From Viscum album (taxonomy: Eukaryota; Streptophyta; Magnoliopsida; Santalales; Viscaceae), in NCBI GenBank assembly GCA_963277665.1, contig OY728120.1, forward strand, positions 427,744,138 to 427,808,137: DNA of 64,000 bases. The letters are read 5' to 3'. A program made the position numbers and the translations under genes. Every line of letters begins with the position of its first letter. Position 1 is the stretch's first letter. Below are positions 1 to 12,870 of this stretch, piece after piece. The notes beneath the pieces are model-generated. The model was given only the letters and a program-made list of their open reading frames with translations, had not been told where the DNA came from and ran no database searches.

Positions 1-3000
1 AATTCATAGATATTACTTCATTTTTTATGAATATTCATTACATTTTAAAAAACTAGGCCTAAGGATCATAACAGTTTAGTGTCATTGGAAATATTGAAAA
101 ACAAAAAACTGGTCTGTAGGTAAACTACATTCTCTCCCCCTATAGTATTCATAATAGTACCCTTATTATAAATGTCTTAAATAATAAATTTATTCATGAA
201 ATAGGGAAAATAAACATCAGAATGGGTGATATCAAATGCTTAGTTATCAAAAAATAAGGGAGGTACAAAATCATTACATGAACATAAGTGTATGATAACA
301 TGATAATAACATTTGAAAATCATGCCATGTATATAAGAGATCATAATATTGAGTCATGCAATAATGACTAATAGATCATAAGACATGAATCTTATATAAT
401 CGAATAACATGATCTATGAGAGCACAACATCGGAACAAGACATGATTTGTGGGATAAAAATAATAATAGAATATTATTTCCTTATTAGTCAAGGCTCTTT
501 ACCAAGGCTATCATAGTGGAATACGATCACTCCCCCAACCCATTATACTAGTCCAAGTTCACTCCCAACAACATCGTAGTGGAAAATTATCCTCATTGAA
601 CTTTGTTGACTCCCAGTTCCAGTCCTGACTATCTCATGAGATATAAATCTCTACCAAATGCATTGAATGGAGATATAGGACCTACCCGTCTCATAATAAA
701 AACCAAATTTATGTCTTCAATAAGACCATAAAATAATCATCATATACTAAACCATGAAATGAATAAAACTTCATTATGATGTCATCATATAATAACCAAC
801 TGCAAAGAGATAGGTTTAATAATAATTTCATCATCCCATAACCCATGGGAAAAAGAAGTGTGTTACATAAGAATTTTATCATGGTATAACCCATGGAAGT
901 GAAATGGGTTTCAGAAATATCATGTAATGAAAAAAATATCCAATTAGACTATGAAGAAGAAAAATATCGTGGGATCATATACCTGGTAAAGAATACATAA
1001 CATCAACACATGTCATCTTAGATTGGGAATTATTTTGAAGATTCATTCAAAACATATCATGAGGGAAATATCCATTCCTCTTCGAAAAAAAATTTAAGAT
1101 ATTAAACATTTTGAAAATATTTTTCATCAAAAATAAAATTGAAAAATTATAATGTAAGTTGTAAAGAAAATAATTTCCAAGATGATTGGATGTTTTTTCA
1201 TGTCATACATGTTAAAACAAATTTTCTATCGACATTTTATGTAAAATCCAAAAAATTATTTTTTGGATAATTAAATGAAGATTAATTTAAAAAAAATTCA
1301 AAATTAAAAAAGGAGTAAAATTATGTTTTTAAAAATATTTTAATAAAAAACATTTATTAAAACATTTTTAGGAAACATTAGTTAAATAAACGAATTTACT
1401 ACTAAAAAGAGAAGATATATATGAATTTTTTTAAAAAACAATATCAAATATTTAAGTATAAAAGAGTGGTAAAATGGTATAATTACATGAAAATATCATG
1501 AATAATAATTTTATAATAATACCTAAGAGTTTATTGAGACATGGATCATAATGTTTTGACCTCAGAATCATAAGCATAATCAATTCCAATAAATGATGAG
1601 ATTATAACAAACTATTAGTAACACTTTTGATACAATGAATCATAAGACCCATGATGGATTAATATAAAAAACAACTTAAAATATCATGAGGATAAAAAAT
1701 ATTAATGGTATTAAATATCATATGGTCTTAATATACACATCATGAAAGAATATATGTTCATAGTATAACATGCATCATAAATAAAGAAAATTAAGACAAA
1801 TATCCCATAACTTTAGTCTGAAATGCTATCATTCACATTCAAAACTCCCTTATAATAAATATAATTTTATTCTAAACCTATTAAAAACAATAATTATTTA
1901 TAAAATACATATATAATTTCTTTATTACCATTTATTACCCATTTGTTAACAATTCTATGTTAAAGTTACGTATCTGGTAATAATCGCTTTGTTTCTCATA
2001 TATGATTTCTTTTTTATTTTTGGTTATATTAATTTTATCTTTGATTCATCATATCTAGAATTTGAATCATCATATAAATATTATATATATTTATTTAGAG
2101 TAATCAATAAAAATTAGTGACAGGAAATAAAATACATCATTCATGGAGATGGTAAGTCATACACATGCTTGAACATTGTTTCCATTTTCTTTTAGGACTA
2201 AAAGAAATAAATTTAAATGATATATTACAAATAAATAATCCTTTTTATGTCATATATGTAACATATTTTCATTAATAACATCCCCAATACCTTCCACTCA
2301 AAGCATGAACAAATCACATGGCTTCACAAGGTGATAGTCTGCCGTACACATAAGTGACATTATAATTTTCCAAAAATATGGAGAGTATACATGTATGTGT
2401 GATATAATAATTCCATAAGTATAATAATATAATAAATATAATATCTAAATAATAAATCAACCATTATTACCATCCTTGATAGATGGTAATGGAAAAGGGA
2501 ATGACATCGATTTGTAATGTGGTTGTATGTCGTACACACGAATGATGATTTCATAGCCCATTTGATGAAAGTGTAGATGGTTGTAGTTGATGAAAATAAC
2601 ATTAATAAATATTAGTATGTAAGATTATGAGGATATTATATCATAATGATATAATAATATTTAAAGGATGTGTAGGAAGAAATAATACAAAAACTCATGT
2701 TGATGAACATTACCTCTTCTTTGTGTATCCTCCTTAATTTTGAACCAAAATCCATCCTTTTTTGGATTTAGGTACAAATAATGTGTTAAAGGATGATATG
2801 ATATAATTTAGGTAGGTATATTGGTAGTCATTTTCTGATAAAAAATGGTTTATGGTGTGAATTGGTGAGGAGGAGAGGTGGTCTTTAAAAAATGAGGTGA
2901 GTGGCACACTTGTAATTTTTTGAAAAAAAGAATTCCAATCATGTTTTTGTCATACCAAAAGGATCCATTAATTGACCATTCTCAAGAATAAAAAATATAA

Positions 3001-4013
3001 AGTTGAAATATATTCATAAAATTGGTATTAAATATTTTTTGGTTATTATTAACCCTTATCTATTTTTATTAACTGCACGATAGACACATTTTTACCTTAA
3101 CTGTGGTAAATAATATTTACTATTTTGAGTATTCATTTTAGTCAACAATTAAGTTAAACATTTTAGATAATATAAATTATTTTGTTTAAAAATATTACAT
3201 CTATTTTCATGAATTCCATTCACATAATTGGAAATATTAAATATAAAATTAATCTCATAGAAGCGACCATAATACAGTTTTTTAAAGATAAAATGTTCAA
3301 TAATTTATAATGTTTTTATATCCAATTTAAATTTGAAATTGAATTTAATGACCAAAAATTTATTAATAGATATATAATTTAGGTAGTTTTACTTTTAAAT
3401 AAATTAAAAATATAATTTAACTTTAAAAATTAATTAAATGAAAAAAATGTTTTTAATTAAAAATTAATATTTATCATTGTTCATAAAAATGAAACATCTT
3501 AGAAAAATCCAAAAAAAATCAAACTAAGAAAATTTTAACATAATTATTTCAAAAATTATATTTAATTAATCAAAATACTTTTCTAAAATATTTAAAATTA
3601 ATTTTATTATTATTCAAATAAATGAAAAAGAATCCTTTTTTTTAGAAAATACTCTTTTAATAACAAATAAAGACTTTACCAAAAATTAATTGATTTTTTA
3701 ATCAATATAATTAATTTATATAAAATATTATAATTAATATTTAAAAATGGGTTACCACTATTCATATCACTATGTTAAATTTCTAGGTTATAATAGTAAT
3801 GTTTAAATAACTATCATAATAATATGGCATGGTTTTGTAAAAATTAAATGTCATATATAGCCTAAGATATCCCATTATTGTGTGTAGTGAAATATTTAAT
3901 TGGTGTTGAATATAATAAATGATTAACTTCATGTTGTGTATAATGTAATATTTCAATTAAATTTAATTTATTCAAAATAATAATAATAATTCACAAACCC
4001 ACAGGGTGTTACA
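1..4013 (-). repeat. 3' LTR of outer gypsy element A
   Basis: On the minus strand this LTR begins at 4013 with TGTAACACCC, directly beside a polypurine tract, and runs to the window edge. Positions 1-2960 align by eye with 50800-53088 plus 58271-58960, the other LTR of the same element. Position 1 corresponds to about 50800, so only some 15-20 bases appear to lie outside the window. Three copies of a GC-richer core lie at about 2142-2175, 2310-2355 and 2502-2548. A candidate 5' splice site (AGGTAA on the minus strand) lies at 2712-2715. The rest is AT-rich with no credible gene; the short open frames here are chance. Confidence 0.8.
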
Positions 4014-4026
4014 TTCTACCCCCCTT
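4014..4026 (-). other. Polypurine tract of element A
   Basis: The minus strand reads AAGGGGGGTAGAA immediately before the LTR start TGTAACACCC. This is the position and composition of the primer for plus-strand DNA synthesis in LTR retrotransposons, and it fixes the LTR/internal boundary and the orientation. Confidence 0.8.
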
Positions 4027-5055
4027 AAAATTAATTTATCCCTTAAAATTTGTCACTCCGATACAAACAAACGAGGAAACGTATGGCTCATCCTATCCTC
4101 AATTTACAGTATAGCTTTCTCAAACTACTCTTTTGACCAAACACATTGACCAATTGAGGGTACTTATTTCATATAACTTTATATTTATGATCTAGAATCT
4201 CCACCATTAATTTCCCATAAGAAAAATCATTATCTAGTGGTATGACATCTAAGTTCAGTACATGTGAAGGGTAAAGAATTTACTTTCCCATAAGAGATAC
4301 ATTGAACATATTGTGGACTTGAGAGGGGTTCCGTTGATGTGCCACGTAATAAGCTACGATCCCATAAAGATCAAGAATTATAAAGGGACCAATATACATT
4401 GGGCTCAGTTTCCCTTTCTTCCCGAATATCATAAAATTTTTCCATGAATAAATTCTTAGAAACAACTTTTCCCTATATTAAAATTATAGATCAGACTAGA
4501 GATTATTTGCATAACTATTATACCAACTTTAAACTACCATTATTTGTTGTTGAATAGATTTAATCTTATCTTCCATTTCTTCAGCTATCATACGTCCTAA
4601 CATATTTCCATCCCCAACTTCATTCTAGAATGTTGGATCTCTACATTTCATTAAATAGAATGATTCATAAAGATCAATTTTAATTCTTAAGTTAAAGCTT
4701 TTATTTTATGAAAAATCAAATAGAGGAATTTTTTGATCCCAAAAACCTTTGAAATACAAATAATAATATATCAACATAAGCTATAGGGTTTTAATTGTTC
4801 TCTTATACCTAAGGATGATATAAGGTGATGAAAATAAAGTTTGTATCCAGATCGTATTGAATAATTCACTATAATAATGAGGTAAACCTCAGGTCCTGAT
4901 CATACATAATTGAATGTTTTACTCCATGAAACCTTACCATTTCTCAAATATATATCCTTGAAAGTTGATCCATAGATAATACTAATCTAATATTCATTAA
5001 GTGAGCCCACTTAGTAAGGTGATTGACTAAAATACATATATCATTATCTCGATAA
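4027..5055 (-). pseudogene. Integrase C-terminal half and chromodomain-side tail of element A
   Basis: The best-preserved part (4280-4465) encodes a stretch matching the integrase tail of element D (27500-27690), with KKGKLS, YIGP and VHNMFNVS motifs. Upstream on the minus strand, near 4870-5055, degraded versions of the catalytic-core segment follow: a VNHLTKWAH block (family form VDRLTKSAH) and a VRFHGV / DQDLRFTS block (family form VRLHGVP / SDRDPRFTS). The frame is broken many times. It stops abruptly at 5055, where the LTR of element B begins. The missing upstream half resumes at 46804, so one integrase gene was split by a 41.7-kb nest. Non-functional. Confidence 0.75.
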
Positions 5056-5497
5056 TGTGCCCCGACCCGAGACCCACTAGAATGGTGCCCTGAGTCAGGT
5101 TTCCACATGAACATAGTGATGTCTCTCTGTATGCCAGAGGTTGGAGAATTGTAGTGAGGGTCTAATAAATCACATGGTGAGACTATACCATTTTTATCAG
5201 AGTATTCTATAGGATAAAGACAAATATAAAAGAAGTACTAGTCAATAAAAAATTATCGCGCATTATCTAAATTTACCAAAACTGGATAAATACCCACAAA
5301 CAAAAGTAAACTTGTCATGTGATGTCAATGTAGTGACAAGTGTACGTAAAAAACCAAAATAATAAAACTTCCAAATCTCAAAAATACGTCCCAACACCAT
5401 ATCTGGATCCTCATCTATGCACATCCCAAGCCCCAATCATCTGTCTAGCTTAGGGGACCATTCCCTTGTCCTGACCTACAACCAAGAAAGCAATGCA
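5056..5497 (-). repeat. 3' LTR of element B, first part
   Basis: The segment opens with TGTGCCCCGACCC, equivalent to TGTAACATCCTCGACC at 44680, and aligns with 44680-45120. Both copies share phrases such as AGGGTCTAATA and ATCACATGG. It ends at 5497 where element C is inserted; the alignment resumes at 16052. No gene seen. Confidence 0.75.
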
Positions 5498-6207
5498 TGT
5501 CACGACCCGCCTTCACCAAAAGGAGTGAAGGGTCAGCAGATTGCCAGGCCCTTCCTTCTTTAAGTTTAAGAAGAGATAATGACCCCTGAAACCCGCCTTC
5601 AATAGGTCCCGGAGTGGCGACTAGCACCAAGGGTATAGAAAATTCTCACAAATGGAAGGAATTACCCTTTTTATTTTATAGGATCGAGAGATAAGGATGA
5701 GAAAACCCAACAACACCAAGGTATAAAGAAAATTAAATCCAATAGTAAACCATTCCCACATGCATGTTTCAAAAGTAAAAGCCACAAGGTGCAAAAGGTG
5801 ACTACAAGGTAAGTACCAAAAAGGAAAAGAAAACAACAACTGCAACTTCTCCAAAGGTCCAAGCTAGTAAGGTCCTATGTGATCCCTGAAGTCCTCCTGG
5901 AAACCTGAAAGCAGTTTTATATACGTAGGGTGAGCATACAAGTACACTCAGTAGGAAAAAACAAGACTCTCGTGCACAAGTGGGGGAACGTACTAAAGTC
6001 TCGTGAGAAAAAGAGTAAACCAAACACCTAATCAAGGCAAACTATCCACCCCATGCCTCACCAAGGATCACTCCCCCAAATAACGCAAGTCAAGTAATAT
6101 ATATATTAAGAGCACATAGAAGTTTGGGTACCCCGCGCCACTTTCCCACTGATTATTGAGACATCCTACGCATTGGACCAATCCCGCCATTATCACCGCT
6201 GTCCCAC

Positions 6208-6570
6208 TGCCACACCCGCACACAGACACCTGGGCCACAACCACACGCAGTCTCACTGCCGAAAATCCCGCCCGCACACACCTGGGCCTCAACCGCACGC
6301 AGTCCCACTGCTGAATCCCGCCCGCACACACCTGGGCCACAACTGTCACATGTAACCATGCCTGCAAACACCTAGGCAAAAACTACCACCACCAAGCCCA
6401 AAGACACCTGGGCTAAAGGATCCACTGCCATGCCCGAAGACACCTGGGCCTCATCCCTAAGACACTTGGGAAACCACCTGCCGCAAACACCTGGCCAACC
6501 ACCACGCTACCCAGCCCGAAGGTTCTTGGGCTAATAATGGACCTCAAGCCATTACAGCCTGCCCGAAGAC
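6208..6570. repeat. Degenerate CACCTGGGC-anchored tandem repeats in 3' LTR of C
   Basis: About ten units of 22-52 bp, each anchored on a variant of ACACCTGGGC and often followed by a CCGCACGCAGTC phrase. The first two full units are 52 and 50 bp. The same array is present in the other LTR (13960-14330), so it predates insertion. It lies downstream of the TATA box in the sense of the element, so it would be transcribed. Confidence 0.75.
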
Positions 6571-7499
6571 ACTTGGTCTATCCGGGAAAGGGAGAAGAAA
6601 AGGAGCTAATGACCAACCACTAAGAATAGTGTTGGGAAAAACACCCTCCCCAATGAAATGGGGGTGTTCGGCACTAAGTGCTCAACTTGGGTGGGACACG
6701 AATAAGAAAAACAAAGCTACAGATATTTACATATATAACAAGCACTCACCCAAAGCTAGGTTTTTCTTCAGACAGCCTACAGATCACAACAACACTCAAG
6801 TCCGAGTCACGACTCACGCCAACAACTCATGTGTCCCCTTTCTTATTTCACATTCAGTAATAATGTTTATGTTTAAGCACTACTGGGAAACTAGAAAGCA
6901 TAGGCATAAGTCCAGGAAAGTAAACAGTCAAACAACAACCAGAACGTACACCTGGTTCTCAACAACAGAGGATTCCACCCCAATTTGTGATATAAACAAG
7001 TAACCACCCGGATTTAAAACACACAACCACCGAATCCATACCAACAGGAGATCCCATCCCCCAAAATTCACACGACCACCGAGAGTATAAAAGAACAGGG
7101 GATCCCATCCCCTCCCACATTCCCAACAATCGGCCCGAAAGGAAAACAACCAACTACCACCACCAACACAAGTCAGGGATTTTCAGATTTAAAAGTCTTA
7201 ACACACTCCATGATTCAAATTCCGTGTGTTATAACCGAGAGTTATCACAGAAGGGTTGATCCTAGTGCTTTCAATTATTCAGCCGGATATACGTGATTAA
7301 CCGATTCACTTTTCACAGCCGGAGTTTACAACCACAAACAAGCCATTTAAAACATCAGCTGGGTTTATTAGTGCACAAACAACGACCACCAATGGCCTCG
7401 ATTTTCAGGAGGCATAAGCCAGCACAACACAACAAGGTGGTCATAGAATAAACAAAATCAAAATATAAGACGGAATCAACAATCATATCCCCCCTCTTT

Positions 7500-7508
7500 C
7501 TTTATATA
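7500..7508 (-). promoter_or_regulatory. TATA box, 3' LTR of C
   Basis: The minus strand reads TATATAAAG followed by a purine-rich AAAGAGGGGGG stretch. The same place in the other LTR reads CTATAAAG (15254-15261). Conservation in both LTRs supports a Pol II promoter element. No transcription start can be fixed from sequence alone. Confidence 0.5.
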
Positions 7509-8009
7509 ATTCGTTCATTATCTTTAATTTGGTCTGGTTCATCCAATTCTACGGAATCAAAAGGACGCCCACCCCGCATTATACACAAAACAGAGTGGCA
7601 AAGGAGAAATTCCCTACTTTTTGATCGACGATCGATGCTTAGGCCGGGGGCGCGGAACATTACGTATAACGATGTGCCCGATGCACTAGAAGCTGTTTGT
7701 GGAAATCCACGATCCAGGAAAAGAGAAACCACGGCTAACCCTTGGTTTATAAGACCCGTGGAAGGTTGAGGAGAAAACGAGAAACCGCGTAAGGCGCGGG
7801 GGTCATGGGATGACCACGCGGCTCCACTCATAACAAAAAGGGGGGTCGGGTGGTTTAAGCCGACTCATGAATTGATGAAGCATTTAACTAAAGCTCTTAT
7901 GCGCGTTACGGGTCTTAAAAACTCGCTTAAACGGGTCTGAATAGGGCTTCAAACCCTAATTGCGCAAAGGAGCACTACTGGAAACAACCTGACAAGGCCG
8001 GGTGACGCT

Positions 8010-8087
8010 GATCGGTCTCACCGATCGGTCGCACCGATCGGTCTCACTGATCGGTCCCTCCGATCGGTCTCACTGATCGGTGAGACC
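8010..8087. repeat. 13-bp minisatellite, 6 units (3' LTR of C)
   Basis: Tandem units of the form GATCGGTCTCACC containing the palindrome CCGATCGG. Six units lie here (the last one diverged), against 17 in the 5' LTR at 15764-15984. They lie upstream of the TATA box in the sense of the element (U3). Confidence 0.9.
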
Positions 8088-8414
8088 ACCCCAAAATATA
8101 CCTCTCATGAGTGAACCTCATCGCTAACTGAGAACATCTTCCTGTCATGAACCAAGAAACATACCTAGCCAAACTGCCCCGGCCCGTGGGTTGGGGAGTC
8201 TCTTCCCCCATGTCAAGATATTATCCGCTTTGGGCGGCACTGACTTGCCCGCACGGGTTTAGTCGCTTCCGCCTTAATGCGTCTTGATTAAGGGTCGGGT
8301 TCTCTCCTTCCCTATAGCCGGGGGTATTCACACACAAGAAGAGGAAAGAAACCAGTACATTTCATAGCCAAAGACAAAACGTTCTATCACAACAGGTACA
8401 ACAAGGAACAAAAC
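8088..8414 (-). other. 3' non-coding region of element C
   Basis: This lies between the pol stop and the recognisable LTR. It holds no gene. It is GC-rich, with a phrase TATTATCCGCTTTGGGCGG on the plus strand. A purine stretch TTTTGGGGTGG (minus strand, about 8088-8102) might be the remains of a polypurine tract, but the adjoining LTR terminus is not intact. Confidence 0.5.
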
Positions 8415-9788
8415 TCAAAAAAACTCTGGGTACTGGGTACGCATCTATGCTTCCCTCTCCCATTTACTCTCCTCAATCCCACCATGTCTCTACAATAAGA
8501 GAACCAAGGGAATGGTTCGCCCGCAAAGCACCTTTTCTTTGTGATCCTCGATCACCACTGGTCTCTCCACAAAGGTCTCGTCGTCCTCGATGTCCAGCTC
8601 ACCCCAATCAAGGACGTGTGAATCGTCGTGCAGATACTGACGGAGCTAGGACACATGAAAGACATCATGTATCCTTAGTAGCGGCGGAGGCAATGCTAGC
8701 TGGTAGGAAACTTCGCCAACCCGCCGCAACACTTGGAAGGTTCCGATGAATCTAGGAGAAAGCTTACTCCCCTTGTCAAACCTCTGCTTCCCATGCCGAG
8801 GGGAGAACTTCAAGAACACGTGGTCCCAAACCTCAAACCCCAAGGGCCTCCTCTTGGTATCAGCGTACGACTTCTGTCGGTCCTGGGCCGCCTTCATCCT
8901 TTCCCGTATGAGCTGAACCTTCTCTGTCATGTTCTGCACCACCTCCGGACCAAGGATGCCTGCCTCTCCTACTTCGGTCCAACACACAGGAGAATGACAT
9001 GACCTCCCGTACAAAGCATCAAACGGGGCCATGCCAATGGTAGAGTGATAACTATTATTGTAAGCGAACTCTACCAGGGGTAGGTGTTGCACCCATGGTC
9101 CTCCTGCGTCCAAAACACATGCCCGTAGCATATCCTCCAAGGTCTGGGTGGAGCACTCTGTTTGTCCATCTGTCTGGGGATGGAAAGAAGTGCTAAGGCA
9201 TAACAGGGAGCCAAATGGATGCTGCAATCCTCTCCAGACTCGCGAGGTAAACCGTGCATCCCTATCGGAGACTATAGACCTCGGAACTCCATGCAACCGC
9301 ACCACCTCATCCATGTACTTTCGTGCCAAAGAATCCACAGCACTCGACTCCCTGATCGCCAGAAAGTGAGCCGTTTTCGTCAACCTGTCCACTACCACCC
9401 AGATGGCGTCGTTCCCCCCTTGGAACTTGGGTAGTCCCGTGACGAAATCCATCGAGATGTCATCCCACTTCCACTCGGGGACATCTAGAGGCTTTAGTAG
9501 GCCGCCTGGAACTCGGTGTTCAGCCTTCACTTGCTGACACACTAGGCACTTGGCCACAAACTCTGCCACCGCTCGCTTAACTCTGGGACACCAAAACTGC
9601 CCCTTCAAACCCTGGTACATCTTGGAAACTCCTAGGTGTACCGTCAGTGGTGAGTTGTGAAACTCACTAAGAACCTTGCTGTGCATCGCCTCTGGGACAA
9701 ACAACCTTTTCTGGAAAATCATCTGGTTCTGACCATCCTCTATCCATCCTTCTGGAGCGTTGCCATGGTCAACTCGGTCACGCATCAC
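8415..9788 (-). pseudogene. Integrase with chromodomain-like tail, element C
   Basis: The frame is open from 9788 to a stop at 8646 (380 codons) and continues in the same frame through that stop to a natural-looking end at 8415. In order: a His/Cys zinc-binding region ending CLVCQQVKAEH; a catalytic core with DFVTGLPK, VSDRDARFTS and HPQTDGQTE carrying the three acidic catalytic positions; the SPRHGKQRFDKGSKLSPRF region and HDVFHVS; then LHDDSHVLDWGELD and a tail like VLWRHHGVEEATWERE and YPEFF. That tail is the chromodomain-type end of Tekay/Del elements. The product would insert element cDNA into chromatin. It was part of one gag-pol polyprotein, so the Met at the start of the open stretch is not a real start. 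Confidence 0.9.
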
Positions 9789-11136
9789 TTCGCATTATAG
9801 GTCTCCCCACTGAGACTCTTCCTATTTCTGAAACAGGGATGACTGCACTGTCATCTGATATAGGCATCCTCTGCCACTATCCATCGTCGCATCCAGGTGT
9901 AAGGCAGCAAACTTTTCCTTCACTTTCCAGGCATTCGCTGACTCTCAGACCGCATCCTTCTGCGTCCTCCTGCTCAAGGCATCGGCCACCATATTTCCCT
10001 TGCCCTCAATATAAAATATTTCGAAGTCGTAATCCTGGAGGAACTCCACCCATATCCGCTGTCTCAAGTTTAATTCCCGCTGGGAGAAGATATACCTCAA
10101 GCTTTTGTGATTAGTGAAGACCACAAAGAGTTCCCCGATGAGGTAGAGCCGCCATAAATTTAGCGCAAAAACGACCGTTGGAAGCTCTAGGTTGTGGGTG
10201 GCATAATTATGCTCATGGGAACATAGCTGCCGGGACCCATAAGAGATCACCCCTCATCACTGCATCAACACGCATCCCAGGCCGTGTCCCGAAGCATCAC
10301 ATAATACCTCATAAGCCACCCCTTCTTCTGGTAATCTCAGCACTGGGGCACTGACCAACTTCTCCTTCAGATAGCTGAAGGCTGACTGGCACTGCTTACT
10401 CCATACGAAGGCTTGGTCCTTCTTGGTCAGAACCGTCAAAGGGGCTGCTACTCGGGAGAAGTTGGGAATGAATCACCAGTAGTAACCTGCCAGCCCGAGG
10501 AAACTTCGGACTTCTGCCACATTCTTTGGTGCTGCCCAAGAAACAACTGCCTCAACCTTTGATGGGTCCACCTCTACCCCCTGCTCGGACACCACGTGCC
10601 CGAGGAAGTGCACTTCTCGTGTTCAGAACTTGAATTTTGACAACTTCCCATAGAGATGGTGCTGTTGGAGGACCTCCAAAACTTTCCTCAGGTGCTCTAC
10701 ATGGTCCTCCTCTGATCTAGAGTAGACCAGGATGTCGTCGATGAACACAACCACGAACCAATCCAGGTACTCCCGGAAGATGGAGTTCATAAGCCCCATG
10801 AACACAGCCGGGGCATTCGTAACACCGAAGGGCATGACCATGAACTCGAAGTGTCCATACCTGCACCTGAACGCTGTCTTCGGGATGTCTCTCTCCTTCA
10901 CCCTCAGCTGGTGATACCCAGATCGCAGGTCAATCTTCGAGAACCATCATGCCCCTTTCAGCTGGTCGAAAAGATCATCTATCCTTGGGAGAGGGTAGCG
11001 ATTCTTGATCGTCACCTGATTCAGCCTCCTGTAGTCTATGCACAACCTAAGACCACCATCTTCCTTCTTTGAAAACAAGACCGGAGCACCCCACGGTGAT
11101 GCACTCGGATGAACATGACCCATCTTCATCAGATCT
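9789..11136 (-). pseudogene. Reverse transcriptase and RNase H, element C
   Basis: RT fragments at 10947-11129 ([32 protein letters not shown]) and 10623-10901 ([25 protein letters not shown], catalytic FIDDILVYS) share one frame, interrupted by stops near 10946, 10622 and 10475. RNase H follows at 9945-10439 with [14 protein letters not shown], an [11 protein letters not shown] block (family form YTDHKSL, so a conserved Asp is replaced by Asn) and a [11 protein letters not shown] end. The region from about 9789 to 9944 links to integrase and has further stops. The enzyme would copy element RNA into cDNA. A frameshift at about 11137 separates it from protease. Confidence 0.9.
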
Positions 11137-11724
11137 TCAATCTTTATACAACTCCCGTAGCTCCGAAGGTGCCATCCAGTAAGGAGCCATCGAGATCGGA
11201 TGAGCGCCGGGTTGCAGGTCTATCCCGAACTCGATATCACGTCGAGGGGGTAGAGTCGCCACCTCCTCAGGAAAGATGTCCATAAACTCATGGACGATCT
11301 CTGGCACTTCCACCATTTCAGTATCTACTGATTCCACTATCAGCTCGGTCAACAAGGAGAGGAGAGGTTCCTCTCTCCTATTTCCCTTCGGCCTTCTCCA
11401 CTCGCCGGTGAAGGTGACACACCGGCTGTCCAAGTCTAAGAACACCACCCTTATTCGAAAATAGTCGATGACGGCGCACACAGAAAATAACCAGTCGATG
11501 ACTAGGATGACATCGTATGGCTGAATCTGTAGAAGAAGAAGATCCTTAACTGACTGATGTGGCCCTATCATCAGTCTACATCCCCGAAAAACGAACAACA
11601 AGTCGATCTGACCTCCGAATGGTTTTCTCAACACCAGGGGCACTGGAATTCTCTCGGCATCTAGACCCAAGGCACAGGCTAGACTGGGTGCAACGAAGGT
11701 GTGCGAAGCTCCGGTATCGAACAA
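11137..11724 (-). pseudogene. Aspartic protease and linker to RT, element C
   Basis: 195 codons are open. The active-site motif FDTGASHTFV is intact near the start. The second half carries the PYDVILVIDWL block (family form DVILGMDWL) and then the linker to RT, with EFMDIFPEE, LPPRRDIEF and [10 protein letters not shown]. This protease would cut the gag-pol polyprotein. It is in frame with gag; the following RT is in another frame because of a small indel at about 11137. Confidence 0.88.
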
Positions 11725-12870
11725 AGCACAAGCAAGAGTGCTAAACAGACTGATCGTACCTCGAACATCCTATGGCCCTGCTGGAACTACTACTTCTGCA
11801 GCGTGAAACTGTCCACACCCAGCTCCCCTGCCCCTCAGCTATCGGCCACCTCCCCGAACACGCCCCGGTCGAGGTCCCTATGGAGCTCCCTGAGGTCGGC
11901 GTCCTCCTATGTCTGCCCTCGGAGGAGCGGGAGTTCGCTGTCCCTGCTGCTGCTGCTGGAAAGGTCTGGTTGGAACCTGATGCTGGGGTGGGTGCTGGGG
12001 CTGACTGCCACTACTGTACTACACCCGGTATGGGCACTGACTTCGGAGATGCCCAGGGCTCCCACAGATGAAGCACCGCGGTCCAGGGCACGTTGGAAAA
12101 GGGCGAGGACTGGGGGATGGAAACTGAAACTGTTGCGGCCTGCTCCCTGCGGGTCGGAACCTAGAGGGTCCTGACGCTGGAGGCCTAGTGCTGACGGCAT
12201 TCCCCTTTGATGGTCTGAGCTGGATCCCCTCTCGCGACACTCCCCCTAGAGCATGCATCCGCTCCACCACTTTGGCTTTCTTCTGGACCTCCATGTACGT
12301 CGGTAGGGTAAAGGGGGTAACAACATACTAGAGGGAGGGTCGGAGCGCCTCCTCTAGACGTCTTGCCCGAGACTCCTCTTCGGGAAAGAGGTCCGGAGAA
12401 AAACGTAGGAGGTCCTTGAACTTGATCCCTAGATCCCTCACGGACATACTCTCCTACTGGGGGGAGAGTAGTTCCTGCCACTTTTCTGCCTTCATCGTCG
12501 AGGAGAGGAATTCCGCCCGAAACTCCTTCTCGAAATCCACGCAAGCCACCTCAGACTCTCTCCTCTCCCCCAGGTAAAGCATCCACCACTGACGTGCCGC
12601 TCCCTGCATCTGGCTAACGTCCAGAGGAACCCAGTACTCAGTCGGGGCCCGAATCAGGCCGAAGGCTATAACTAGCTCCTCTAGCTAGCCTTCCGTCTTC
12701 ATATCGGAGGTGCGGCCCTCATACTTCTCGAGGGCCTGTCGCTGGAAGGCTCGAAGAGTCTTCTACCACTGGTCATCCTCTTCCTCTCGATAAGCTCTCT
12801 GCCAATTGGCCAAATTAGTCTCCGGGGCCTCTATCGCCTGTACCACACGTGGTCTCCTTCCAGGTGCCAT
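11725..12870 (-). pseudogene. Gag (capsid/nucleocapsid), element C
   Basis: The chosen start is the ATG at 12870 (MAPGRRPRVVQAIEAPE), the first Met after the leader; the frame is shared with protease. A typical gag segment follows (REEEDDQW, LRAFQ, GAARQWW, FEKEFRAEFLS), broken by several single-codon stops that look like TGG or CAG changed to TAG or TGA. A zinc knuckle CFICGSPGHLRSQC (CX2CX4HX4C, about 12025-12066) is intact, followed by a proline/glutamine-rich stretch. Gag would coat the element RNA in cytoplasmic particles. Confidence 0.85.

Larger units (their letters stand above)
5498..8087 (-). repeat. 3' LTR of element C
   Basis: It aligns with 13248-15990 over its whole length. The 3' terminus is ...CGTGACA (minus strand) at 5498. 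The 5' terminus expected from the other LTR (TGTGATGACCC) is missing: after the shared 13-bp repeats the sequence diverges at about 8088. Open frames shared by both LTRs (for example plus strand 6629-7003) have no recognisable domain. Confidence 0.85.

Noticed and set aside
709..4465. Small open frames in the 3' LTR of A as small proteins
   Set aside because: AT-rich chance frames, absent or broken in the other LTR. Only 4280-4465 is real coding residue (integrase).
5051..5055. Target duplication for element B
   Set aside because: GATAA on the left does not match ATGCA (46804-46808) on the right; it is too decayed to call.
5493..5497. Target duplication for element C
   Set aside because: ATGCA against ACTCA (16052-16056) matches at only 3 of 5 bases, so it is not claimed as evidence.
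6629..7003. 124-codon plus-strand frame (also 14379-14753)
   Set aside because: Antisense to element C, present in both LTRs simply because they are duplicates, and with no recognisable domain.
8010..8087. CRISPR array or similar direct-repeat/spacer system
   Set aside because: The units are contiguous without spacers and lie in a plant LTR.
8447..9434. Plus-strand frames over the integrase of C
   Set aside because: Shadows of the minus-strand integrase.
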